Assembly (NCBI GenBank): GCA_963747715.1 | Contig: CAVVGB010000008.1 | Coordinates: 124,001 to 188,000, forward strand | Reading direction: 5' to 3' | Length of the DNA: 64,000 nt | From: CAVVGB01 sp963747715 | GTDB taxonomy: Bacteria; Actinomycetota; Thermoleophilia; Gaiellales; Gaiellaceae | Shown: positions 42,272 through 51,012 of the stretch, piece after piece | Position numbering within the stretch: position 1 is the stretch's first letter | Layout: every line of letters begins with the position of its first letter | The notes under the pieces: generated by a model | Told to the model about the DNA's origin: nothing | The model's database searches: none | What the model saw: the letters and a program-made list of their open reading frames with translations, nothing else | Position numbers and translations under genes: made by a program

Positions 42272-45200
42272 ATGGGACGTACACTCGGCAACGTGAGGGT
42301 CTGTCCCAACTGTGGGGAGGAGAATCCCGAAAAATTCCGCCTGTGCGGGTATTGCGGGACGAAGCTTGTCCCGGACAAGGCCCCGCAGGCGGCGAGGAAG
42401 CTCGTCACGATCGTCTTCTGCGACCTCGCTGGTTCCACGAGCATGGGCGAGACGCTCGACTCGGAGTCGCTGCGCGCCCTGATGACGCGCTATTTCGAAG
42501 AGATGCGAACTGTGTTGGAAAGCCATGGCGGGCTCGTCGAGAAGTACATCGGTGATGCGGTGATGGCGGTCTTCGGGCTCCCGATCGTGCGCGAGGACGA
42601 TGCGATTCGCGCTGTAGCCGCGGCGGACGGAATGCGGGCGGCGCTTGAGCGCCTGAACGACGAGCTCGAGGACTTCTGGGGCGTTCGGTTGACCAGCCGC
42701 ATCGGCGTGAACACCGGCGAGGTGGTGGCCGGGGATCGGATCGAAGGCGAACATCTCGTCGTCGGGGACGCGGTCAACGTCGCCGCTCGCCTTGAGCAGG
42801 CGGCGGGCGGCATGGAGATCCTGATTGGGCCCTTGACCTACCGTCTCGCCCGCGAGGCGGTCGAGGTCGAGCCAGTCGAGCCGCTCGAACTGAAAGGAAA
42901 GGCCGAACGGTTCCCTGCATACCGGCTCCTGGGCCTCGCCCAGCCCGATGAGACCGCTCAACGAAGCGCCGCCCCGCTCGTGGGCAGGGAGCGTGAGCTG
43001 CGCCTTCTCCTCCGGGAGCACATGCTGGCCGCCGCCGAGGGGCACTGCCGGCTGGCGACGGTCCTTGGTGATGCGGGGGTGGGGAAGTCGCGCCTGCTCG
43101 CCGCGCTCAACGATTCGCTCGCCGGGTGCCTGCTGCTGCGCGGCCGCTGCCTCGCGCACGGGCGCGGCATCACGTTCTGGCCTCTTCGCGAGGCCGTGCG
43201 ACAGGCGGCTGCCATCTCCGACGACGATACGCCTCACGCCGCTCTGGAGAAGCTCAGTCAGCTCGTCGGTCCCGAGGCTCGCGACGCAGGTGCCGTCGAG
43301 CGCGTGGCCTCGGCAATCGGGCTCTCGGGCGCCCAGTTCCCCGTCCACGAGGTCTTCTGGGGCGCTCGCAAGCTGGTAGAGGCAATCGCCGCCCGCGGGC
43401 CGCTCGTGCTCGCGTTCGAAGACGTCCACTGGGCAGAAGCGACCTTCCTCGAGTTCGTCGACCATCTCGCGCAGGAAGCCGAGGGACCGGTGTTGCTCGT
43501 CTGCCTCGCGCGCCCCGAGTTCCTCGCGTTCAGACAAGACTGGGGCGAGCAGACCCACGGAGTCCGAATCGCGCTCGAGCCCCTGGACGAAGCGGACATC
43601 GGCAAGGTCGTCGCAGCACCTGCTCGGCCAGGCTCAGGTCGATGAGCGACGTGCGCGCGCGGATCGCGACGGCCTCTGAGGGCAATCCGCTCTTCGTCGA
43701 GCAGCTGCTCGAGATGATGGTCGAGGAAGGTCTCCTCCGCCGTTCCGGTGAGGTCTGGGTGGCCGCAGGCGATCTCTCGACGGTCCCGATGCCGCCGACG
43801 ATTCATGCGCTTCTTGCCGCCCGCCTGGAGAGCCTCGACCGCGGACGAGCGGGAGGTCATCGAGGCGGCGAGCGTCGATCGGGCAGCAGTTCGTGCAAGA
43901 CGCCGTAGAGGAGCTGGTCTCCGAGCGCCTCCGAGAGAGCGTCCCCGAGCTCCTCGAAGCGCTGGTGCAGAAACGGCTCGTCAGGCCCGAGCAGCGGGAA
44001 CTCGCGCCGGAGCCGAGGTATCGCTTCGGTCACATCCTGATCCGCGACGCGACGTACCGGGGGCTCCTCAAGACGCTCCCGCGCCGTTCTCCACGAGCGC
44101 TTCGTCGCCTGGGCCGACCGCGTCAACCAGGATCGCGACCGAGCCGTCGAGTACGAGGAGATCCTCGGCTACCACCTCGAGCAGGCGCTACACGTGCCTC
44201 TCCGAGCTCGGCCCTCTGGACGACCATGGACGCGAGCTCGGAGTCCGGGCGGCGGCTCGCCTCTCCTCGGCCGGCCAGCGCGCGTTTGCCCGCGGCGACA
44301 TGCCGGCGGCCGCGAACCTCCTTCGCCGCGCGGTCGCGCTCCTGCCCGCCGACAGCCACGACCGGCTGACGCGCCTGCCCGACCTGGCGGAGGCAATGAT
44401 GGCGATCGGGGAGTTCGCCTGGGCGGAGACCTTCCTCGACGAGGCGATCGAGATCGCCGAGAGCGCCGGCGAGGACGGGCTCGGCGGCGAGCGCCCGACT
44501 CCTCCGCGCTACGGGTCCGCAGCCATTCGGCCGACCCCGAGGACTGGACGGAGCAGGTCGTCGACGAGGCCGACCGCGGCCTGCCGCTCCTCGAGGCCGC
44601 CGGCGACCACGTGGAGCTGGCGCGAGCTCTGCGCATGCTCGCCTGGGCGCACGGGACGGCGTGCCGGTACGGGGAGGCAGCCGCAGCCGCGCAACGGGCG
44701 ATGGAGCACGCGTCGCTCGGCGAGGACGAGCGGCAGCGGCAGCATGCCGCCTCGCAGTACGCGATCGCCGCGCTGTACGGACCGACGCCCGTCCCGGAGG
44801 CGATCGAGCGCTGCGAGTCGATCGTCGCCGAGGCGCTCGAGGACCGAAGGACGCAGGGACTCGTCATGAGCCTGCTCAGCGGCCTCCGGGCAATGCAGGG
44901 CGACTTCGCCGCCGCGCGCGACCTCTACACGCGCGCCCGCCTGATGCTCGAGGAGTTCGGACGCAGCGTCGTCGCGGCCTCGACCTCACAGCAGTCGTGC
45001 CGCGTCGAGCTGCTCGCCCGCGATCCGGCGGCGGCCGAGCGTGAGCTTCGCCGCGACTTCGGCGAGCTCGCGGAGATGGGCGAGCGGTACTTCCTCTCCA
45101 CCGCGGCGGGCGAGCTTGCCCGCGCCGTGTACGCACAGGGCCGCTACGCCGAGGCGGAGGAGCTCACTCGGCTCGCGGAGGAGCTCTCGGCGGACGACGA

Positions 45201-45500
45201 CCTCACGTCGCAGGCCCTGTGGCGCTCGGTCCGTGCCAAGGCGCTCGCCCAGCGGGACCTCGAGCGTGGACGCGGAGGAACTCGCGCGCGAGGCGGTCGC
45301 AGCTCCTGGAGGGCACGGATGCCCTGGTTCTTCAGGCCGACGCGCTCGAGGACCTCGCCGAGGTGCTCGAGCTGGCCGACGGCACCGGCGCCCGCGAGTG
45401 CCTCGAGGAGGCGTTGGACCGCCTCGAGCGGAAGGAAGACGTCGTCTCCGTCGAGCGCGTGCGAGCGTCGCTGCGGGCGCTGGACGCAACCGCCGCCTAG
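42272..45500 (+). pseudogene. Zinc-ribbon/adenylate cyclase/AAA-ATPase/TPR regulator with seven frame breaks
   Basis: The intact ancestor would be about 1,075 residues. It has a zinc ribbon (CPNCGEENPEKFRLCGYCG), a class III nucleotide cyclase domain (VTIVFCDLAGST, HGGLVEKYIGDAVMAVFG, RIGVNTGEVVAGD), a P-loop ATPase (LGDAGVGKSRLL, LVLAFEDVHWAE) and a long TPR-like C-terminus. The first 455 codons are in one frame, to 43645. Homologous sequence then continues through seven frame changes (near 43610, 43835, 43880, 44085, 44190, 44490 and 45265) to the TAG at 45500. This density is far above that of other broken genes here, so true decay is possible. Error in a poorly covered stretch is equally possible. 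Confidence 0.65.
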
Positions 45501-45505
45501 AGGTG

Positions 45506-46523
45506 TTAGTGCATCTTCCCGTTGTGCGAGGAGATGAGAGTTGCGTCGAATCCGCCACGCCCCAGGTCGCGGATGTTCCAGAGGCAAGGCCGCTCGTCTG
45601 CAGAGGGCGTCGCCGAGCTGCAGCGGTCGCGGATGATCTCGAGCTCGCAGGTGTCGCAGGCGATGTAGAAGAGCACGAAGTTCTTCTTCCGTCTGCTTCG
45701 GTGACACGAACTCGTCCGGCCAGTGCAGCACGAACTGCAAGGCGTCGAAGGTGCCGGGAATCGTGGCGTTCACCCAGCCGCCGCCCCGGCAGATCTCGTC
45801 CTTCGGGCAGACGAACGGCGGGTCGTCGGTGATCGCGAGCTCGGCTGTCAGGTCCCCGTGCTGCGAAGGAATCTTCGACTGTCCGCTCTGACCTCGGTCC
45901 GCCGCGAGCAGCTGAGTGGCGATTCCGTTCGGGACGAAGGACAGGGCCCGGGGTCCTCCCGCAGCAAGCGTCGTCACGGGCTCGGAGACGGTGATCGTGT
46001 CAGCCTGCGGGTCGGAGGCGGGAGTGTCGCTCCCCCGCTCCTTCACGGTGATGGCGATCACATTCCGGAACGCCCCAGCCTGGGTCGGTGCACGGGAGAC
46101 GAGCTCGGCCGTCGCCGAGCCGCCGCTTGGGAGCTTCCCGATCACACACCGCGCCGTTGCTCCGGCGGTCGTGCAGTTGCCTTTGCTTGCGACCGCCGAG
46201 AAAAAGGAGGCGCCGGGCGGAGCCGCGCCACAATCGGTGCCGCTTCCGGACCCGCTCACCAAACACGCCGCCACCGTCGTCTGGGTGAGCTCACTCTTGC
46301 CGACGTTCCGAAGGGTCACCGTGTAGGAGACGAACGTCTGCCCGGCCGCGGTAGCCGCCGACACATCGACGGGCGTGTGCGTCACGCTCACGCAGAGTTG
46401 CCGGCCGGACGGCGGCGGGCAAGGAGAGTCCTCGGCGGCGGCGGCGCCTCCGAGCCCGGCGGAGAGTAGGCCGCCAGCGACGAACACTGCGGAGGTGATA
46501 CGTGCTAGGACCCGTCGAGTGAT
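45506..46523 (-). CDS. Secreted DUF11-like protein, one frame break and apparent ATC start
   Basis: About 339 residues. A signal peptide (TRRVLARITSAVFVAGGLLSAGLGGAAAAE) is followed by a DUF11/CARDB-type beta domain (VSYTVTLRNVGKSELTQTT, GASFFSAVASKGNCTT) and a Cys-containing C-terminal domain. Near 45690 the frame shifts; the other frame gives NFVLFYIACDTCELEIIRD and a natural end SSHNGKMH at 45506-45508. The best start is an ATC (46523) eight bases after AGAGGGGG, which would give a regular signal peptide. No ATG exists near it; a TTG at 46586 would add 21 unlikely residues. Function unknown. Confidence 0.55.
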
Positions 46524-46814
46524 TGTCAGACCCCCTCTTCGGTTGCCCCGATGCTCGCAGACAGCGGCGGACACGTCAACCAGCAACGGCAGTTACGTCG
46601 CCACGTCTCCCGAACGCGTCTTCCGCCGAGCGTAGAAACGGCGAAGCAAGGCTTCATGGCCTGGGCAGATCCGGCCGCGTCCCACCGCCGAATACGGCTG
46701 ATGGGGGCGCCCAGGGTCTGCGCCTGGGTGTGCACCGTGCGCGTTAGTTCTGGCAGGCCGGACACGAGCGAACCGCGTAATCAAGCGAAGTGCGCTGCCC
46801 ATGCGGCTCGGTCA

Positions 46815-46887
46815 TGGGCCGTGCAGGGATCGAACCTGCGACCTTGGGATTAAGAGTCCCCTGCTCTACCAGCTGAGCTAACGGCCC
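46815..46887 (-). tRNA. tRNA-Lys (anticodon CUU)
   Basis: A 73-base cloverleaf on the minus strand. Acceptor GGGCCGT/ACGGCCC, D-arm AGCTCAGCTGGTAGAGC, anticodon loop ACTCTTAATC reading CTT, and T-arm GCAGGTTCGATCCCTGC. The 3' CCA is not encoded (A is followed by TGA). The CTT anticodon reads AAG, the dominant Lys codon in this high-GC genome. Confidence 0.96.
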
Positions 46888-46920
46888 CGAAAGGGCAGTG
46901 TAGCGTCGCTTTCGCGGCTT

Positions 46921-47025
46921 TCAGACGCGTTGAATGCGGCGCCAGCCGTACCAGCTGAGCGTCTTTCCGGCGCCGACCGTGGCGGAGAGAGGAAGGGCGA
47001 GCCCCATCAGCAATTTGCGAGTCAT
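46921..47025 (-). CDS. Possible 34-residue protein between tRNA-Lys and the epimerase gene
   Basis: An ATG opens a 34-codon frame starting MTRKLLMGLALPLSATVGAG and ending WRRIQRV: basic start, short hydrophobic stretch and basic end, as in a small membrane-associated peptide. No strong ribosome site is visible. It is divergent from the epimerase gene and just upstream of the tRNA on the same strand. Coding is uncertain. Confidence 0.3.
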   Translation of the reverse strand: MTRKLLMGLALPLSATVGAGKTLSWYGWRRIQRV

Positions 47026-47049
47026 GAGTCGGCTAGATTCGCGCCCGCC

Positions 47050-48111
47050 GTGAAAATCCTTTCCGTCGTCGGCAATCGGCCGCAGTTCATCAAGTCTGCT
47101 CCCCTGTCTCTCGCGCTGCGAAACCGGGCGGACGAGGTCACGCTCCACACCGGCCAGCACTACGACCGCGAGCTCTCCGAGATCTTCTTCGAGGAGCTCG
47201 AGCTCCAGCCGCCCGCGTACCGCCTCGACGCGGGCTCCGGATCGCACGCCGACCAGACCGCTCGCATGCTGCCGGGGATCGAGCGCGTCGTCCTCGACGA
47301 ACAGCCGGACACGGTCCTCGTCTACGGCGACACGAACTCGACCCTCGCCGGCGCGCTCGCAGCGGCGAAGGCCGGCTTCTCCGTCACGCACGTCGAGGCG
47401 GGCCTTCGCTCCTTCGACCGCACCATGCCCGAGGAGCTGAACCGCATCGTCGTCGACCGCCTCTCGGATCTCCTCTTCTGCCCGACGGAGACGGCAGTTG
47501 CCAACCTGCGTCGGGAGGGAACGGTCGACGGCATCCACGTGGTCGGCGACGTCATGCTCGACGCGAACCTCCGCCTCGCGCCGATCGCACGCGAACGGTC
47601 GCAAGCACTCGCCGACGCAGGCGTCTCACCCGGCGCATACGTGCTCGCCACCATCCACCGGCCCGTCAACGTTCAGGCCGACACGCTCACGAGAATCGTG
47701 GCCGGCCTGGGACGCCTTGACGAACCGGTCGTCCTCCCGGCGCACCCGCGCACGCGCGCTGCGCTCTCCGCCCACGGCATCGAGCTACCGCCGAGCGTCG
47801 TGCTCCGTCCCCCCGCCGGCTATCTCGACTTCGCCGCGCTCGCCTCACAGGCGCGAGTCGTCGTGACCGACTCGGGCGGCGTGCAGAAGGAGGCGTACTG
47901 GTACGGCGTGCCGTGCGTCACCGTCCGCACGACGACGGAGTGGGTGGAGACCGTCGAGGAAGGCTGGAACCGACTCGTGGCCGCAGACGCAGACGCGATC
48001 GTCGCGGGCATCTCCGAAGCGCAACCGAACCTTAATCATCCGCCTCTCTACGGCGACGGTCACGCCGCCGATCTCATCGCTGACGTGCTTTGTACGATTG
48101 AGCGCAGATGA
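47050..48111 (+). CDS. wecB: UDP-N-acetylglucosamine 2-epimerase (non-hydrolysing)
   Basis: A 353-residue enzyme converting UDP-GlcNAc to UDP-ManNAc, or the analogous 2,3-diacetamido epimerisation. Motifs are VVGNRPQFIKSAPL, TGQHYDRELSEIFFEEL, VYGDTNSTLAGA, HVEAGLRSFDRTMPEELNR and VVTDSGGVQKEAYWYGVPC. The start is GTG 47050 (VKILSVVGNRP). It overlaps the next gene by four bases and leads a four-gene sugar-nucleotide operon. A diacetamido-sugar enzyme of the WbpI type is as likely as WecB given the neighbours. Confidence 0.92.
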   Translation: MKILSVVGNRPQFIKSAPLSLALRNRADEVTLHTGQHYDRELSEIFFEELELQPPAYRLDAGSGSHADQTARMLPGIERVVLDEQPDTVLVYGDTNSTLAGALAAAKAGFSVTHVEAGLRSFDRTMPEELNRIVVDRLSDLLFCPTETAVANLRREGTVDGIHVVGDVMLDANLRLAPIARERSQALADAGVSPGAYVLATIHRPVNVQADTLTRIVAGLGRLDEPVVLPAHPRTRAALSAHGIELPPSVVLRPPAGYLDFAALASQARVVVTDSGGVQKEAYWYGVPCVTVRTTTEWVETVEEGWNRLVAADADAIVAGISEAQPNLNHPPLYGDGHAADLIADVLCTIERR

Positions 48112-49373
48112 CGCCCGAAGTCGCCATCGTCGGCGCCGGCTACGTCGGGCTCCCCCTCGCACAGGTCTTCGCCGAGGCCGGCGTGCCCGTCGTGCTCGTG
48201 GACGTGGACGCGACTCGCGTCGAGGCGATCAACCGCGGCGAGAGCTACGTCGAGGACGTTCCCTCCTCGACCCTTGCGCCGCTCGTCGACGCGGGCACGC
48301 TGACGGCGACGACGGACTACGACGCCGTCCGTGACCCCGACGCCGTCCTGATCGCGCTCCCGACACCGCTCTCGGCGAACCGCGAGCCGGACCTCTCCTT
48401 CGTCGTCGATGCAGCCGAGCGCGTCGGCGAGCGCATCCGCAAGGGACACGTCGTCGCACTCGAGTCGACCACCTATCCGGGCACGACACGCGAGGAGCTG
48501 CTGCCGCGCCTGCAGGCGGGCGGCCTCGAGGTCGGGAAGGACTTCTTCCTCGCCTTCTCGCCCGAGCGCGTCGACCCAGGCCGCACGGACTGGACCGTGA
48601 AGACGACGCCGAAGATCGTCGGCGGCATCACGCCCGCGTGCACCGAGCGCGCAGCCGCGCTCTACCGCAAGGCGATCGACACCGTCATTCCGCTGTCCTC
48701 ACCGGAAGCAGCCGAGCTGACGAAGCTCCTCGAGAACATCTTTCGCGCTGTCAACATCGCACTCGTCAACGAGCTCGCGCAGCTCTGCGACCGCATGAGC
48801 GTCGACGTCTGGGAGGTCGTCGAGGCGGCCGCGACGAAACCGTTCGGGTTCATGAGCTTCAAGCCCGGCCCCGGGCTCGGCGGCCACTGCCTTCCCGTCG
48901 ATCCCTTCTACCTCGCGTGGAAGGCGCGCGAGTACGACTTCTATACCGAGTTCGTCGAGCTCGCCGGAAAGATCAACGAGAACATGCCGTACTTCTGCCT
49001 CGACAAGATCACGCGCGCGCTCAACGCGGAGGAAAAGTCCGTCAAGGGAAGTCGGATCCTGCTCGTCGGCGTCGCCTACAAGGCCGACGTTGCCGACCTG
49101 CGCGAGTCCCCGGCCCTCAAGTTGATGGAGCTGCTGCGGGCCGAGGGCGCGGACGTCTCCTATCACGACCCGCACATCCCCGACCTGCCCGCCCATGGCC
49201 TGCAGTCACAGGATCTCGACGGCGCGGTGAGCCGCGCCGACTGCGTCGCGATCGTCACGGCGCATTCGACGATCGACTACAAGTCGCTGGCCGACCGCGC
49301 GCGAGTCGTCGTCGACTTTCGCAACGCGGTCAGAGCAGACGGCTCCTCGAACGGCAGAGTGTGGAAGCTGTGA
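48108..49373 (+). CDS. UDP-sugar 6-dehydrogenase (WbpA/WecC-like)
   Basis: A 421-residue enzyme that oxidises C6 of a UDP-N-acetyl-hexosamine to a uronate with NAD. It has VAIVGAGYVGLPLA, LIALPTPLSANREPDL, ESTTYPGTTRE, SPERVDPG, the catalytic Cys in GPGLGGHCLPVDPFYL, and a C-terminal UDP-binding domain (GVAYKADVADLRESPAL). The HCLPVDP context favours acetamido-sugar enzymes (WbpA) over UDP-glucose dehydrogenase. ATGA and GTGA overlaps bind it to its neighbours. Confidence 0.92.
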   Translation: MTPEVAIVGAGYVGLPLAQVFAEAGVPVVLVDVDATRVEAINRGESYVEDVPSSTLAPLVDAGTLTATTDYDAVRDPDAVLIALPTPLSANREPDLSFVVDAAERVGERIRKGHVVALESTTYPGTTREELLPRLQAGGLEVGKDFFLAFSPERVDPGRTDWTVKTTPKIVGGITPACTERAAALYRKAIDTVIPLSSPEAAELTKLLENIFRAVNIALVNELAQLCDRMSVDVWEVVEAAATKPFGFMSFKPGPGLGGHCLPVDPFYLAWKAREYDFYTEFVELAGKINENMPYFCLDKITRALNAEEKSVKGSRILLVGVAYKADVADLRESPALKLMELLRAEGADVSYHDPHIPDLPAHGLQSQDLDGAVSRADCVAIVTAHSTIDYKSLADRARVVVDFRNAVRADGSSNGRVWKL

Positions 49374-50374
49374 GCGCGCGCGACGTAGAACCGACCGTCG
49401 GCGTCGTCGGCCTCGGTTACTGGGGCCCCAACCTCGCCCGCAACTTCGACGACCTGCCGGGAGTCCGGCTCGCGTGGCTCTGCGAGCAGGACGAGGAGCG
49501 CCGGCGCCGCTACACGACGCGCTTCCCCGGCGCGCGCACGACCGGCCGCTACGAGGACCTGCTCGAGGACGACGAGCTCACCGCGGTCGTGATCGCAACG
49601 CCCGTCGTGACGCACTTCGAGCTGGCGCGCGCAGCACTCGTCGCCGGCAAGCACGCGTTCGTCGAGAAGCCTCTGGCGCTGTCGAGCACGCTCGCCGCAC
49701 AACTCGTCGCGCTCGCCGAGGAGCGCGGGCTCGTGCTCATGCCGGGGCATCTCCTCCTCTACCACCCGGGCGTGAACAAGCTCAAGGAGATCGTCGGATC
49801 CGGTGAGCTGGGGCGGCTTCTGTACGTGTACGGCAACCGCCAGAACCTCGGCAAGTTCCGCCGCGACGAGAACGCGCTCTGGAGCCTCGGCGCGCACGAC
49901 GTCTCCGTCATCCTCCACCTCGTCGACGAGGAGCCGATCGAGGGCTGGGCGCGCGGCGAGTCCTTCCTCACTCCCGGTGTCGAGGACGTGGTCTTCTGCT
50001 ACCTGCGCTTCCCGTCAGGCGTCGTCGCCCACATGCACTTGTCCTGGCTCGACCCGCACAAGATGCGACGGATGACCGTCGTCGGCGACCGCAAGATGGC
50101 GGTCTTCGACGACATGGAGCTCGAGCGCAAGGTGACCGTGTACGACAGGGGGGCCGAGCAGCACGCGGAGACGTACGGCGAGTGGCTGACGCGGACCGGC
50201 GACATCTCGAGCCCGAAGCTCCCGAACGACGAGCCGCTTCGCCTCGAATGCGAGCATTTCCTCGCTCTCCTGCGCGGGGAAGCCGACCGCGCCGCGACCG
50301 CGCACAACGGGATCGCGGTCGTCCGCGCACTCGAGCAGCTCCAGGCTTCACTCGAACGGGAGCGGGTGACATGA
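49370..50374 (+). CDS. Gfo/Idh/MocA-family oxidoreductase (WlbA/WbpB-like)
   Basis: A 334-residue NAD-dependent oxidoreductase. It has GVVGLGYWGPNLARNF, VVIATPVVTHFELARAAL, HAFVEKPLALS (conserved Glu-Lys-Pro) and GHLLLYHPGVNKLK. In the pathway to UDP-2,3-diacetamido uronates this enzyme oxidises C3 of UDP-GlcNAcA before transamination. GTG start overlapping the dehydrogenase stop. Confidence 0.88.
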   Translation: MSARDVEPTVGVVGLGYWGPNLARNFDDLPGVRLAWLCEQDEERRRRYTTRFPGARTTGRYEDLLEDDELTAVVIATPVVTHFELARAALVAGKHAFVEKPLALSSTLAAQLVALAEERGLVLMPGHLLLYHPGVNKLKEIVGSGELGRLLYVYGNRQNLGKFRRDENALWSLGAHDVSVILHLVDEEPIEGWARGESFLTPGVEDVVFCYLRFPSGVVAHMHLSWLDPHKMRRMTVVGDRKMAVFDDMELERKVTVYDRGAEQHAETYGEWLTRTGDISSPKLPNDEPLRLECEHFLALLRGEADRAATAHNGIAVVRALEQLQASLERERVT

Positions 50375-51012
50375 CCGAGGTGGCGGAGACCGCCGTCGTT
50401 TACCCGGGGACTGAGCTCGGCGACGACGTCGTCATCGGCGACTACGCGGTCGTCGGCAAGCAACCGACTTTGGGCGCGCGCTCGACAGCCTCCCGCGACG
50501 AGCTGACACCGCTCGTCGTCGGCAACGGAGCGCGCATCCTCACCGGCGCGGTCGTGTTCGCAGGCACCACGCTCGGCCGCGGGGTGATCGTCGGCGACCA
50601 GGCTTGCGTGCGCGAGCGCTGCGCGCTCGGCGACGAGGTGGTGATCGGACGTGGCTCCCTGGTCGAGAACGACACGACGATCGGCGCGCGCACCCGCGTC
50701 CAGGCGAACGCCTACATCACGGCCTACTGCACGCTCGAAGAAGACGTATTCATCGCACCCGGCGTCGTGACCACGAACGACAACTACATGGGGCGCACGA
50801 AGAAGCGGCTCGACCTGCTGCGCGGGCCGACGATCCGCCGCGGCGCCAGGATCGGCGGCGGCGCTGTCCTTCTTCCGGGAATCGAGATCGGCGAGGAAGC
50901 GTTCGTCGGCGCAGGCGCGGTCGTGCTCGAGAACGTTCCGGCGCGCGCTGTCGTCGTCGGCAATCCCGCCCGCCGCATCCGGGACGTCCCGGACGACGAG
51001 CTTCTCAGCTGA
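50371..51012 (+). CDS. Left-handed beta-helix acyltransferase (WbpD-like)
   Basis: A 213-residue hexapeptide-repeat acetyltransferase with many [LIV]-G-x4 turns (LGDDVVIGDYAVVG, LGRGVIVGDQACV, IGARTRVQANAYI) and the active-site Asn-rich stretch TNDNYMGRTKKR. It would acetylate the 3-amino group made by the missing aminotransferase, giving a diacetamido sugar. ATGA overlap with the oxidoreductase. No WbpE-type aminotransferase is in the window. Confidence 0.88.
   Translation: MTEVAETAVVYPGTELGDDVVIGDYAVVGKQPTLGARSTASRDELTPLVVGNGARILTGAVVFAGTTLGRGVIVGDQACVRERCALGDEVVIGRGSLVENDTTIGARTRVQANAYITAYCTLEEDVFIAPGVVTTNDNYMGRTKKRLDLLRGPTIRRGARIGGGAVLLPGIEIGEEAFVGAGAVVLENVPARAVVVGNPARRIRDVPDDELLS

Noticed and set aside
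46700..46740. Inverted repeat CCCAGG/CCTGGG upstream of tRNA-Lys, considered as an attachment site
   Set aside because: No integrase and no repeat of the tRNA 3' end nearby; it is a simple hairpin.
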